Shown: positions 29,008 through 38,501, counted from the first letter of the stretch. The stretch: DNA of 64,000 nt from Burkholderia sp. S171 (GCF_009766085.1 NZ_LMUF01000017.1:19208-83207), one strand, 5' to 3'. A program made the numbers and translations. The notes: generated from the sequence alone by a model not told the origin.

Positions 29008-29182
29008 CTCGATTCCTTATTCGATACAAAGAAAAATATGAGATCTGCTGCCGCGTGAACACCAGGCGATATGCAATTGCACCTGGAGTTCGCAGTGCCC
29101 TTGCGGAGTGATGCGCCTGTTCGGAGGCCGGGGGTCCTGTCGCACCCTAGTTAGCTGAACTCCGCGCGTAACATCTCCAGCG

Positions 29183-30367
29183 CTACATCCGCTTAAGCGA
29201 CGTCTCCAGCATTGCTGCGTAGTCGGCGCGAGCCGGACGAGCGGGTGCGAAAATATTGAAGTGGCTGACGTGCGCGGCGTGTGCAAGCGTCGGTAGATCG
29301 TTCGCCGAATAGCCCAGCTCGGCGAGCGTCGCCGGCAGCCCCAATTCGCGCATCAACGCCGCCACTCCGCGCGCAAGAGACATAGACGCGTCCAGTCCCA
29401 GGGCATTGCCGATTTCCAAGATTTGTTCAGGCCTGCTTTCGGCGGTGAAATCAAGGGTCGCGACGAGGCCGATGCCACTTAATGTGCCGTGATGAAAGCC
29501 CTGATCGCTGCATGACAAGGCGATTGCATGGGCCGGGCCCAATCCCATGCCAATCGATACGCCGCCCGCATAAGCGGCCATCATCATTTCCCCACGGGCG
29601 TCGTCGTCGCCGCTCACCACCGCGCGTCGCAGGTAGCCGCCGACGCGCGCGATCCCATCCAGCGCAATCGTTTTGCCAAGTGGCACGCTCTTCGTCGAAA
29701 GATATCCCTCGATGCAGTGCGACAACGCATCAATACCGGTTGCCGCCGTGAGGCGCCTTGGCAGGCTGCGCGTCAGATCGGGGTCAAGGATGGCGACGCT
29801 CGGCACCAGATGGCGGGAATTCATGCCGACGGATGCAGTCGCGGCATCGGGGTGGATACCGGAGGAAGGCGATGCCTCGCTGCCCGTGCCTGCCGTCGTG
29901 GGAATTGCAATCAGCGGGGCACCCGCGACGTGCGCGACGTTTGGCACGCCCGCGTAGTCGGCGACGGAACCGGCATTGGTTGCCAGCAATGCGATCAGTT
30001 TCGCCGTATCAAGAACAGAACCGCCGCCCAAAGCCACCACCCCGTCACAGCTTTCACGCGCATAGAGCGCAGCGCCGCTGTCGACATCGGCGAATAACGG
30101 GTTCTCGGTGACGTGGTCGAAGATTACGACTGATAGTTCTTTGCCGCAAGCGGCGAGGATCTTTTCGGCAAGTCCGGCTGCCACCACGCCGCGATCTGTC
30201 ACCAGCAAAGGGCGTCGGACGCGCAGCGCAGCGAGCTCGTTCGCGAGTGAAGCGACCGCATTCGGGGCGAACAACGTGCGCGGCAGACAGAGCGCGGGAA
30301 CCGGCATCGCAACGCGGGTTGGCGCATCCGCTCCGTTCGGCGCGGGCTGCCCCGCCGACGGGCTCAT
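29183..30367 (-). CDS. Iron-type alcohol dehydrogenase / maleylacetate-reductase-like
   Basis: A 394-residue protein of the iron-containing alcohol dehydrogenase superfamily. The NAD-binding GGGSVLDTAK, the IPTTAGTGSEASPSSG segment, and metal ligands in GIDALSHCIEGYL and GPAHAIALSC (with QGFHHG) are present. The superfamily includes maleylacetate reductases, but the longer form and neighbours also fit an alcohol dehydrogenase. Its ATG overlaps the stop of the amidohydrolase gene by ATGA, indicating coupled translation. Confidence 0.88.
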   Translation of the reverse strand: MSPSAGQPAPNGADAPTRVAMPVPALCLPRTLFAPNAVASLANELAALRVRRPLLVTDRGVVAAGLAEKILAACGKELSVVIFDHVTENPLFADVDSGAALYARESCDGVVALGGGSVLDTAKLIALLATNAGSVADYAGVPNVAHVAGAPLIAIPTTAGTGSEASPSSGIHPDAATASVGMNSRHLVPSVAILDPDLTRSLPRRLTAATGIDALSHCIEGYLSTKSVPLGKTIALDGIARVGGYLRRAVVSGDDDARGEMMMAAYAGGVSIGMGLGPAHAIALSCSDQGFHHGTLSGIGLVATLDFTAESRPEQILEIGNALGLDASMSLARGVAALMRELGLPATLAELGYSANDLPTLAHAAHVSHFNIFAPARPARADYAAMLETSLKRM

Positions 30368-31392
30368 GGCTTGCCGATGCGCGGGATGCGCATCAGTTTG
30401 AGGGCGTTGCCAAGATAGAGTTTCTCGCGGTCCTCGTCGCTTAACCCCAGACCTTCGATGGAACGTATCCCTTCGCGGATAAACATCGGGCCGCCTTCGG
30501 GATCAAAAGGGCAGTCCGATGCGAACACCACGTGATCAATGCCAAAGAAGTCCAGGCCGCAGCGCAGTGCCGACGCGGAGCCGCCCAGCACTGTGTCGCC
30601 GTAGAACATCTTGAAGTACTCGATAGGGGGCTTCGAGAGCCGCTTGAGGACCTCGGCCTCGCTGCCGTCGGCGCTGCGGCTACCGAGTTGCGCCCAGAGC
30701 GATTCCGCGCGGCCAGCAAAATACGGCAGCATGCCCCCGCAGTGATGCGTGATGATGCGCAATGCCGGCAGCTTTTCGAGCAAGCCCGAGAAGACCATGC
30801 GCGACATGGCAACAGAGGTTTCAAAAGGCCAGCCGAGCACTTGCCAGATTTCATACTTCGAGCGCTCTTCGCCTTTGTAGTCTGACGCCGTTCCCGGACG
30901 GAACGGATGCATCCACACAGGCAGGTCATACTTCGTGGCCATCGCCTCAAAAATCGGGAAGAATTCGGGATCATCCAGCGGGCGGCCATTGACATTGGTG
31001 ACCACCTGAACGCCGCGAGCCCCGAGCTTGCCGATGGCGCGGTCCATTTCTTCGAGCGCGGCAGGTACGTTATTCATTGGCAAGGCTGCGACGAAAACGG
31101 GAAACTGCTCAGGCCATCGTTTGCATATCTCGGCCATTCCGTCGTTCGCCACGCGCGCAAACTCGGGTGACTCGCCCGGGCCGCCTAGCATTTCCGGCGA
31201 CGGCTGGCTCAAGGTCAAGACCTGCGCCACGTCCGGAAACTGCTCCGCGAGCATCGCGGCGCGGGCTTCAAGGTCCCACAGCATCCGTAAGCCGGCCATG
31301 CGTTTGACAATACCCGCATCTTTAGAGTGTGCCTTGACGAGTTCGAAGTACGCGGGAGGCAACACGTGGTTGTATATATCGATCTTTTTCAA
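30364..31392 (-). CDS. ACMSD-family amidohydrolase with YNH in place of HxH
   Basis: A 342-residue TIM-barrel amidohydrolase of the ACMSD (aminocarboxymuconate-semialdehyde decarboxylase) branch, whose members decarboxylate or hydrate unsaturated or aromatic acids. Visible landmarks are VWMHPFRPG, IITHHCGGMLPYF and FASDCPFDPEGG (the catalytic Asp). The first metal motif, usually HxH, reads IDIYNHVLPP, so one His is Tyr. Related sequences have similar changes, so the enzyme may still bind one metal. The start is a TTG with GGA upstream. It is coupled to the downstream ADH. A substrate cannot be named. Confidence 0.85.
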   Translation of the reverse strand: MKKIDIYNHVLPPAYFELVKAHSKDAGIVKRMAGLRMLWDLEARAAMLAEQFPDVAQVLTLSQPSPEMLGGPGESPEFARVANDGMAEICKRWPEQFPVFVAALPMNNVPAALEEMDRAIGKLGARGVQVVTNVNGRPLDDPEFFPIFEAMATKYDLPVWMHPFRPGTASDYKGEERSKYEIWQVLGWPFETSVAMSRMVFSGLLEKLPALRIITHHCGGMLPYFAGRAESLWAQLGSRSADGSEAEVLKRLSKPPIEYFKMFYGDTVLGGSASALRCGLDFFGIDHVVFASDCPFDPEGGPMFIREGIRSIEGLGLSDEDREKLYLGNALKLMRIPRIGKP

Positions 31393-31474
31393 CGTAATTC
31401 CTTAGGATCAGTTCTGGTCGGGCTTGAATGCCGCAACGGTCCGCTCAAGCACGACGGTGTGGGCTATCGCCGTG

Positions 31475-31867
31475 TTACGAAGTCATGGTAGAGCGGACTC
31501 TTATCCGGTTTTTCACGGATGTAACCCCCTTGACGCCTTTCGCGACCTCGGCCGCCTGATCAGCTTGCGTTTGATTTTGCATATAACCTTCCAGCACTAT
31601 GTCGCCGCCGCGCGCTTGGACCGTGACGTTGGCGATATTAAGACCCTTGGTTCTGGAAAGCGCCCGGCGCACGTCGCTCTGCAGTGCCCGATTGGCCAGT
31701 TTTTCAGCCTTTTTCGTGGCTTTCACATCCGACGGTGCCATGTCCGGCTGCGAAGCGGCCAGGCCGTTAGTCGGTTCTGAAGCGCCTCCGGCACCACTCG
31801 ACTGAGCGTATCCGTTAAGCGATGTCAGGATGACTAACAAACCAAAAGATGTTTTGAGTATCGTCAT
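31475..31867 (-). CDS. Periplasmic BON-domain protein
   Basis: A 130-residue protein with an N-terminal signal peptide (FGLLVILTSLNGYAQ), a low-complexity linker, and one BON domain from about residue 60 (ALQSDVRRALSRTKGLNIAN, then VTSVKNRIRV). BON domains bind membranes or partner proteins and are common in OsmY-like periplasmic proteins. GGAGAT precedes the ATG. Its place between an AAHS carrier and an amidohydrolase in one run is unusual. It may be a stress or envelope helper under the same promoter. Confidence 0.88.
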   Translation of the reverse strand: MTILKTSFGLLVILTSLNGYAQSSGAGGASEPTNGLAASQPDMAPSDVKATKKAEKLANRALQSDVRRALSRTKGLNIANVTVQARGGDIVLEGYMQNQTQADQAAEVAKGVKGVTSVKNRIRVRSTMTS

Positions 31868-31958
31868 TTATTATCTCCGTTTATAACGACTTTCAACGAC
31901 CCGGGCGGGACGGCGGTACGACTTCATATTTTGTTCCTGAACGTGTTGACGAAACGTC

Positions 31959-33302
31959 TCAGATCGTCACGCGACGGGGGATTGAAGACGCCGCCGCGAT
32001 ATGCCTGTTCATTGCAGCAAGGGCTATCAGACCGGCAATCAGCATGCACGCGATGACGCCGAAAAACAGGACCTCCGTCGTTCCGCCGGCTTCGAGCAGA
32101 ACGCCTCCTCCCAAAGCGCCAAGAATTCCGCCCGCCCGGCTGACACCCACGCACACGCCGAGCGCGGTTGCTCGATAAGTCGCGGGATACGCCGTTCCGG
32201 CGATCGCATAGATGGTCGACTGCGACATGCCGCCGCCGAAACCCGCCAGCAACATCGCGATCTTGACCGCCGCGGCATGGGTCACGCCTGTCGTCAACAG
32301 ACTTGGGAATGCGATGGTTGCCGCCGCGGTCGCCGCAATCGACAGTAGAAGCAGTGCGCGCGATCCGGTGCGCGGCAACAGCACTGCGCACACTGGTACG
32401 CTGATCACCGCAGAAAAGGTATAGATGGATGTATATCGGATTGCATTTTCCAGATTGAATCCGTCTGCGACGAGAAACGTCGGCGTCCAGCATATGTAGG
32501 CAAAGGCTGCGTATGACAGCGTAAAGAACGCGATCCACAACCCGCCATTCAAGCGCAGATTCTGCAAGGAGAACAGGCGCGTGCCGGCCGCAGTCGTTGG
32601 GACATCGAGCGATCGTCGTTCAGCGCTGACCGGCACCGCTGTGGCACTGCCACGAACCATCCGGCTGACCCAGTCGAGGGCCTCAGTTTGCCGTCCCTTG
32701 CGGATCAGGAATACGAGCGACTCCGGCAGATAGATCACACTTAACACTGCGCTGACCAAAGTAATGCTCCCACTGACGACGAAAACGCTACGCCAGCCGA
32801 ATGCCGGAATCAACTTTGCGGCGAGCAAGGCGCCGAGGGTGCCACCTACCATGGGGCCCACCGACATCAACACGATCATTTGCCCTCGAAGCTTGCGTGG
32901 GCTCCACTCGGACGCAAGCGCCATTGCCGTCGGCACGGCGATGCCAAAGCCGATACCCGACAAAAAGCGAAATACAATCAGCTGCGACACGCCGTTGACC
33001 GAAGCGCAGGCAAGCGTAGTCAGACCGAACAATGCGACCACCGTGATGAGCGCCCGACGACACCCAAAGCGGTCGCCTGCCAGGCCCCCCAGTGGCGCGC
33101 CAATGGCCATGCCAACGAGTGACATCGCTAATGCCGGGGCCAGTTGAGCCTTGGTAACGTGCCATTCAGCGAGCAGCACGGGGCTCGCGAAGGCGAGCAG
33201 CGCGGCGTCGAGTCCGTCGATGATCAGGACGAGCAGACATAGGGAAAACATCACCTTTTGCCGCCCGCTAATGGGCCGGTCATTGATTGCATCCTCGAAC
33301 AT
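31959..33302 (-). CDS. AAHS-family MFS symporter, copy 2
   Basis: A 447-residue aromatic acid:H+ symporter paralogue of the genes at 13250 and 37088. Helix 1 reads LIIDGLDAALLAFASPVLLA with the DGxD signature, and the loop motif is GGLAGDRFGCRR. The start has GGAGAC upstream. It heads the minus-strand run of BON, amidohydrolase, ADH and ALDH genes. A LysR-type box in the same orientation (33368-33406) ends 66 bases before its start. Confidence 0.9.
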   Translation of the reverse strand: MFEDAINDRPISGRQKVMFSLCLLVLIIDGLDAALLAFASPVLLAEWHVTKAQLAPALAMSLVGMAIGAPLGGLAGDRFGCRRALITVVALFGLTTLACASVNGVSQLIVFRFLSGIGFGIAVPTAMALASEWSPRKLRGQMIVLMSVGPMVGGTLGALLAAKLIPAFGWRSVFVVSGSITLVSAVLSVIYLPESLVFLIRKGRQTEALDWVSRMVRGSATAVPVSAERRSLDVPTTAAGTRLFSLQNLRLNGGLWIAFFTLSYAAFAYICWTPTFLVADGFNLENAIRYTSIYTFSAVISVPVCAVLLPRTGSRALLLLSIAATAAATIAFPSLLTTGVTHAAAVKIAMLLAGFGGGMSQSTIYAIAGTAYPATYRATALGVCVGVSRAGGILGALGGGVLLEAGGTTEVLFFGVIACMLIAGLIALAAMNRHIAAASSIPRRVTI

Positions 33303-33367
33303 AATGTCTCCATTCTTCTAATGTACTGTCTTGTTCCGCTAGTGTCGGAACATTCCTCGCAATCCGA

Positions 33368-33406
33368 CAGATGACAAATGTATGTGGGCTATGCTCAGGT
33401 TGCATA
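33368..33406 (-). promoter_or_regulatory. LysR-type box F, upstream of AAHS copy 2
   Basis: The minus-strand copy of the 39-bp element: TATG-N9-CATA (33406 down to 33390) and the half-site TGTCATCTG (33376 down to 33368). The half-site and the first GAGCAT repeat are exactly 20 bases apart. It shares TTATG, GCATAGCC and CATCTGT with box B at the same offsets. It sits 66 bases before the AAHS start. Confidence 0.7.
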
Positions 33407-33588
33407 AGCGTGCCCTCGGCGGCAAATCGGCATGCGCCGTGCACCAAGAAGCTGCACCTGCGCGACACTCGGACACATCGCAATCACTGTCGATTCAGTC
33501 CGCGCCCGTTAAATCTGTCGATCCACGGAGAGCATTCGGCACAAGCGTCCGCACATGCACGGAATTTATCGGGGAGGTTCAGGCGCGT

Positions 33589-33627
33589 TATGTATTGATG
33601 GCATAGCCTGTATGCGTTTGGCATCTG
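33589..33627 (+). promoter_or_regulatory. LysR-type box B, upstream of esterase 2
   Basis: TATG-N9-CATA at 33589-33605 with TGGCATCTG at 33619-33627 and repeats 20 bases apart. It points to the esterase start at 33827, 200 bases downstream. Together with box F it fills the 520-base divergent gap between AAHS copy 2 and the esterase; no gene lies in that gap. Confidence 0.7.
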
Positions 33628-33826
33628 TTGCGCAGATTGCTGGATCGGGATACTGAGGGATGTTCTACGCGGAGCGCATACAGGGTGTCCTTCGATAACG
33701 CCGCTTTTTTTCTCTCCGGATTAACGCGGAAAAAATCGGTTGCGATCTCCTGGCAATGTCGAGGTCGTAGTATTTCGAGGTAGTAGTATTTCGTGTGACT
33801 CCATTTTTCAAGGATGTGTGGCTACT

Positions 33827-35404
33827 ATGAATGTACAAGGAAGCTCATTGGGTGAGGCATGGGCCGAAGAGCCCGGACAAGGCGCTGTCCTACAGATCCA
33901 CTCCGGATTAGTGCGGGGAGCCGCTCGCGATGAACGGGGCGTGCTGGCGTTCAAGGGGATTCCGTACGCGGCGGCGCCTGTAGGCAAGCTGCGCTGGCAC
34001 GCGCCACAGGCTGCCGAAGCCTGGTCTGGAGTGCGCGAGTGTGTTCAATACGGCGCTCGTTGTCTGTCCGCGTGGGAAGCCGATCCCGAACCGGGACCTC
34101 CTAGAAGCGAAGACTGCCTGAGCCTGAATATCTGGACGCCCCTGCAGAAAACCGATGAGCGGCTCCCGGTAATGGTCTGGGTTCACGGCGGCGGGTTTCA
34201 GTTTGGATCGTCTGCATCGCCCTCATTCAATGGATCGCGGCTGGCGCAGAAGGGTGTCGTCGTCGTTAGTTTCAACTATCGGGTAGGCGTACTTGGCTTC
34301 ATGGCGCACCCCGAGTTGGACCACGAAGCGCCTTCGGGGAACTACGGTTTGCAAGATCAGCTTGCGGCTTTCGCCTGGGTCAAGGCCAACATTGCTGCGT
34401 TCGGCGGCAACCCTGAGAATGTCACTGCGTTCGGCGAGTCGGCCGGCGCTCACGCGATCGGCATCCTTATGTCGTCTCCGCTCGCCGTCGGTCTGTTTGA
34501 AAAGGCGATCGGCCAAAGTGGCGCGTTCTGGGATGGCAGCAATGGTCCTCTCGAATCGTTCGACGAAGCGCATTTGCGCGGCGTGGAGTTTGCCAAGCGG
34601 ATCGGCGCCTCGTCCGTTGCCGAATTGCGCGCCATGCCCGCTGAGCAGCTCAACGCGGCGGCTATGTGGAATTTCGACAGAAATCCAATCGTTGCCGCGT
34701 TCTCGCCCAACGTAGACCGACACGTTGTACCTGAGGTGCCTGCGAAGACCTTTGTGCACGGCAAGCAGATGCAGATTCCTCTCCTCGCTGGCTGGAATGA
34801 TGCGGAATATTTTCCGTTCCGCGCGCTGGGCCTGCCACAGGAAAGCGCCGAGGTTTTCCGTCATGCAGCGCAGCGATGGTTCGGAGCAGATCGTTTGGAA
34901 GAATTTCTGAAGCTTTACCCGGCGGACACCGACGTGCAGGCGAAGGCATCGGCTGACGCTCTCGCCGGAGATCTGATCATTTCAGAGCAAACCTGGTTGT
35001 GGTTGAAACTGCAGAAGCGCGCGGGCCAGGCAGCAGTCTATGGTTATCGGTTTTCTTATACGTCGCCGTATGTGCCCATCGCCTCCCACCTCGTCGAGAT
35101 ACCCTTTGTGTTCGGTACATTGACGCCGCAATTCATTGTTGGCGGTAAAGCGCCGCCATCGGACGAAGACCGAGCCTTGTCCGAGACAATGATGTCGTAT
35201 TGGGTCAATTTCGCAACGGCTGCTGACCCCAACGGTCCGGACCTTCCGGATTGGCCAGCGTTCGGAGAGGGCGGCGTCGTTCAGCAACTGGGCAAGACTG
35301 TTGGCCCCGAGACGAACGACGAGCAAACGGTGCGTTTCAAGTTCCTTTCTAGCTATCGCACCGACGGGGCGTTTCCTGCCGCATGGCGGAGTGAACGCCG
35401 CTAA
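33827..35404 (+). CDS. Type-B carboxylesterase, copy 2
   Basis: An alpha/beta-hydrolase paralogous to the gene at 8788. With the ATG at 33827 it has 525 residues, the oxyanion-hole HGGGF at 120-124 and the nucleophile elbow GESAG with Ser205; a catalytic His is likely in ASHLVEIPFVFG. The open frame extends to 33740, but the homology begins after the inner Met. Unlike copy 1 it shows no signal peptide from this start, so it is probably cytoplasmic. It may cleave an aromatic ester imported by the nearby AAHS and porin. Confidence 0.87.
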   Translation: MNVQGSSLGEAWAEEPGQGAVLQIHSGLVRGAARDERGVLAFKGIPYAAAPVGKLRWHAPQAAEAWSGVRECVQYGARCLSAWEADPEPGPPRSEDCLSLNIWTPLQKTDERLPVMVWVHGGGFQFGSSASPSFNGSRLAQKGVVVVSFNYRVGVLGFMAHPELDHEAPSGNYGLQDQLAAFAWVKANIAAFGGNPENVTAFGESAGAHAIGILMSSPLAVGLFEKAIGQSGAFWDGSNGPLESFDEAHLRGVEFAKRIGASSVAELRAMPAEQLNAAAMWNFDRNPIVAAFSPNVDRHVVPEVPAKTFVHGKQMQIPLLAGWNDAEYFPFRALGLPQESAEVFRHAAQRWFGADRLEEFLKLYPADTDVQAKASADALAGDLIISEQTWLWLKLQKRAGQAAVYGYRFSYTSPYVPIASHLVEIPFVFGTLTPQFIVGGKAPPSDEDRALSETMMSYWVNFATAADPNGPDLPDWPAFGEGGVVQQLGKTVGPETNDEQTVRFKFLSSYRTDGAFPAAWRSERR

Positions 35405-35418
35405 ACCTCAAGCCGATC

Positions 35419-35440
35419 ATCGCCGGTGCCAACCGGCGAT
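35419..35440 (+). terminator. Strong hairpin after esterase 2
   Basis: A perfect 9-base stem ATCGCCGGT/ACCGGCGAT with a GCCA loop, 15 bases after the esterase stop. There is no T run directly after it (CGACCCTTCTTC), so it may act as a weak or factor-assisted terminator. It separates the esterase from box C and the porin. Confidence 0.5.
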
Positions 35441-35596
35441 CGACCCTTCTTCATGCTCTCCCAAAGTGAGCATGCCGTAGTAAGGCGACATGCCTGCGCC
35501 GATTGAATTCGGCGCTCTTCGCGTCCCGGTCGCCTAACGCTCGACCGTTGTTCTTGTTCGTCCCGTCAATCAGGTGTTGGTTGCAAATCAAGCTGC

Positions 35597-35635
35597 TATG
35601 TGCTGATGGCATAAGCGCCATCGATTTGACATCTG
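35597..35635 (+). promoter_or_regulatory. LysR-type box C, upstream of porin
   Basis: TATG-N9-CATA at 35597-35613 with TGACATCTG at 35627-35635 and repeats 20 bases apart. It lies 309 bases before the porin start, in the 540-base gap that holds no gene. The long leader between box and porin is A/T-rich near its end. Confidence 0.68.
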
Positions 35636-35943
35636 TCTTCCGGCGGAAAAACCCCCGACACTTGTCGTGCCGATACATCGGCGACGGATATCCACTACGC
35701 CTTGAGCAAGACCCGTAATGGCCACTGAAAACATGATGCTTGAGAAGAAGCCTTGCATCCGTGTTCTCGACACTCGTCCTCGCAGAAGACCTATTGGAAT
35801 ATAGAAGAATTAAACCGTGTTGCAAAGAAAACCCCGCAGGGGACGAGGTAAATAACAACTCGGCATATCTATTTAAAAAAAATAAGTAGGGTAATCGCGG
35901 TTCGCTTGCAGATTTTTATACAAATCAAAAAACTGGAGACAAC

Positions 35944-37023
35944 ATGAAGAAAATCGCCTTTGCAGCTTCGATATTGGGGGTTTCGCTAAGTGTCCACGCG
36001 CAGAGTAGCGTGACGCTTTTCGGACAGCTCAATGAAGGTTTCGCCTTTGTCACGAACGAACAAGGCAAGCATCTGACTGCGCTGCAGGATTCGTATTCCT
36101 TTCCCAGTGTGTTTGGGTTTCAGGGCTCTGAGGACTTGGGAGGAGGAACCAAGGCGGTTTTCCAGTTGGTATCGCAGTTCAGCGTGGGTACGGGCGCACT
36201 GATTACTCCGGGAACGTTGTTCAACCGTGTGTCCCTGGTGGGTCTCAGTAACGAGAACTACGGAAAAATTACAGTGGGCAACCAGTACAGCTTCATGATG
36301 GACAACCTGCTTTTTGCAGGCTACGACGGTGCCTACAATTACGGTGGCCTTTATAACCTTAGGCAGGGGCCCTTTGCCAAGCTTGGTATTCCGCAAAACC
36401 CTACCGGCGCCTTTGAATTTGACAGCCTCGGCGCGGCTGGTGTCAACAACACCGTCAAATACGTATCGCCCAATTTTCACGGCTTTTCAGGGGGCGCTCA
36501 GTATGGCTTCGGTGGCGTAGCCGGCGCGTTCAATGCAGATCGGTCGATGTCATTCGGGCTCAACTACCAAGGCACTAATTTCTCCGCTGCGCTCGCCTAT
36601 CTGGAAAAACGCTACCCGTCCATGGACAACGGGCTCGACGGCATCCGCAATTTCGGCGCGGGCATCAAGTACAACCTCTATAACGTGACGTTGAGCGCGT
36701 TGTTCACCGATACCCAAAACACATTGACGGGCGCCAAGGTGTGGGTTGTCCAGGGGGGCGCTCAGCGATGGTTGAACGATGCATGGCTTCTCGGCATCGA
36801 TTACCAGTACATGAAAGGCAATAGCCAACTCAGCAACAACAAGGCGAATCAAGTTTCCGCCGGGGTTCAATATTGGCTGTCGAAACGCACCGATATCTAT
36901 CTGATAGCCGCGTTCCAGCAGGCGGGCGGCGACGGCCCTGCGTATGCGTGGCTGAACGGCCTCTCGCAGTCGTCTTCGTCGCGTCAGGCTGCGATGAACA
37001 TAGGACTGGCGACCCGCTTCTGA
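35944..37023 (+). CDS. Gram-negative porin (OmpC-like, Burkholderiaceae type)
   Basis: A 359-residue outer-membrane beta-barrel. The signal peptide is MKKIAFAASILGVSLSVHA, then QSSVTLFGQLNEGF, the typical first strand. GFQGSEDLGGGTKAVFQLVS and the final strand AAMNIGLATRF with a terminal Phe are hallmarks. It should allow diffusion of small anions. CTGGAGAC precedes the ATG. The AAHS copy 3 gene follows in the same direction after 64 bases, so outer- and inner-membrane uptake are probably co-transcribed. Confidence 0.93.
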   Translation: MKKIAFAASILGVSLSVHAQSSVTLFGQLNEGFAFVTNEQGKHLTALQDSYSFPSVFGFQGSEDLGGGTKAVFQLVSQFSVGTGALITPGTLFNRVSLVGLSNENYGKITVGNQYSFMMDNLLFAGYDGAYNYGGLYNLRQGPFAKLGIPQNPTGAFEFDSLGAAGVNNTVKYVSPNFHGFSGGAQYGFGGVAGAFNADRSMSFGLNYQGTNFSAALAYLEKRYPSMDNGLDGIRNFGAGIKYNLYNVTLSALFTDTQNTLTGAKVWVVQGGAQRWLNDAWLLGIDYQYMKGNSQLSNNKANQVSAGVQYWLSKRTDIYLIAAFQQAGGDGPAYAWLNGLSQSSSSRQAAMNIGLATRF

Positions 37024-37087
37024 TTACGCGCGCTATCACGAGAGTACCGATGAAACAAGACGGAACATAAAGAACGAAGGGGACGCC

Positions 37088-38431
37088 ATGTTTGACGATT
37101 TAATCGATGCCCGCCCAATCAGCACGCGACAGAAGCTCATCTTTGCCGTTTGCCTGATTGTTTTGATCATCGACGGCATGGACGCTCAGATGCTCGCGTT
37201 CGCAAGCCCCGTTTTGCTAAGCGAATGGCATGTCACTAAAGCTCAACTTGCGCCGGCATTGGCCGTATCGTTAATTGGTACGGCGGTGGGTGCGCTAATA
37301 GGTGGATTCGCGGGGGATCGTTTTGGTTGCCGCCGCACGCTGATCGTCATCGTTGCCGCGTTTGGCATGACCACGTTTGGAACGGCGCTTGCCGGAGGGG
37401 TCACGCAACTGATCGTGTTGCGCCTGATGTCGGGAATCGGTTTCGGAGTCGCTGTGCCCACCGCGATGGCCCTCGCATCTGAGTGGTGCCCGCGCGCGCT
37501 ACGCGGTCAGCTAGTCCTCCTGATGTCGATCGGAACCATGCTTGGGGGTACGCTCGGAGGATTGCTTGCCGCATGGTTGATTCCGGCGTACGGCTGGCGC
37601 AGCATTTTCGTGGCGGCCGGCGCAATCACGGCTGTCGCCGCGGCGTTGAGCATGATCTACTTGCCGGAGTCACTGGTGTTCCTAATTCGCAAGACGCGTC
37701 AGGACGAGGCCCTCGTCTGGATCAAGCGGGTGCTCGGCGGCGATGTCACCGCTCTTCCGGTCGGGGGCGACCGGAAGAGACTCGACGCGTCAGTGCCGGA
37801 AGCTGGGGCGCGCTTGCTTTCGTCGTCGAATCTGCGTGTCAACGCAGGGCTTTGGGTCGGATTCTTTGCGTTGTCGTATGCAGCCTTTGCATATGTAACC
37901 TGGACGCCGGCAGTGTTCGTGGGGGCGGGATTCGACGTGCCTGCCGCCATTCGATGCACGTCGGTCTACACATTCTCGGCCGTACTCGGCGTCCTCGTTT
38001 GCGCAGTGTTTCTACCGCGCGCGGGATCGCGCATGTTGCTTTTGCTGTCGATCGCAATGGGCATCTGCGCCAGCATTGCCTTCCCGAGTCTTCTCGCAGG
38101 TGGCGTGGCGAAAGTCTCGGCGTTGAATATTGCCATGGTGTTTGCGGGATTCGGCGGCGGCATGTCGCAATCAACCATCTACGCACTCGCCGCGACGGTT
38201 TACCCCGCGACTTACCGCGCAACTGCGCTTGGCGTATGCGTCGGCATAAGTCGGGTCGGGGGCATTTTAAGTGCGCTAGGCGGCGGTGTCCTGCTTGAGG
38301 CAGGCGGACCGGGGGGCACTTTGTTTTTCAGTGTCATTGTCGGGATGCTGGTCGCCGGCTTGATCGCTCTTGCCGTAATGAATCGGCATACCCGCTCGGC
38401 CGCAACGCACGCCCGCGGCTTGACGGTGTAA
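37088..38431 (+). CDS. AAHS-family MFS symporter, copy 3
   Basis: A 447-residue aromatic acid:H+ symporter paralogue. Helix 1 reads LIIDGMDAQMLAFASPVLLS with the DGxD signature, and the loop motif is GGFAGDRFGCRR. GAAGGGG precedes the ATG. It has no LysR-type box directly upstream but follows the porin by 64 bases, which has box C. Box D starts 32 bases after its stop. Confidence 0.9.
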   Translation: MFDDLIDARPISTRQKLIFAVCLIVLIIDGMDAQMLAFASPVLLSEWHVTKAQLAPALAVSLIGTAVGALIGGFAGDRFGCRRTLIVIVAAFGMTTFGTALAGGVTQLIVLRLMSGIGFGVAVPTAMALASEWCPRALRGQLVLLMSIGTMLGGTLGGLLAAWLIPAYGWRSIFVAAGAITAVAAALSMIYLPESLVFLIRKTRQDEALVWIKRVLGGDVTALPVGGDRKRLDASVPEAGARLLSSSNLRVNAGLWVGFFALSYAAFAYVTWTPAVFVGAGFDVPAAIRCTSVYTFSAVLGVLVCAVFLPRAGSRMLLLLSIAMGICASIAFPSLLAGGVAKVSALNIAMVFAGFGGGMSQSTIYALAATVYPATYRATALGVCVGISRVGGILSALGGGVLLEAGGPGGTLFFSVIVGMLVAGLIALAVMNRHTRSAATHARGLTV

Positions 38432-38462
38432 TCCATCTGCACGACGTACAAGAGGCAGGTGC

Positions 38463-38501
38463 TATGTGTCGCGGGCATAACCAATCTCGATCTGGCATCT
38501 G
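38463..38501 (+). promoter_or_regulatory. LysR-type box D, upstream of LigW-like decarboxylase
   Basis: TATG-N9-CATA at 38463-38479 with TGGCATCTG at 38493-38501 and repeats 20 bases apart. It shares GCTATGTG with box C and ends 156 bases before the amidohydrolase start. Confidence 0.7.

Noticed and set aside
33617..33635. TGGCAT...TTGC resembling a sigma-54 promoter
   Set aside because: The GG to GC spacing is 8 bases rather than the required 10, and the other five boxes lack the TTGC part.
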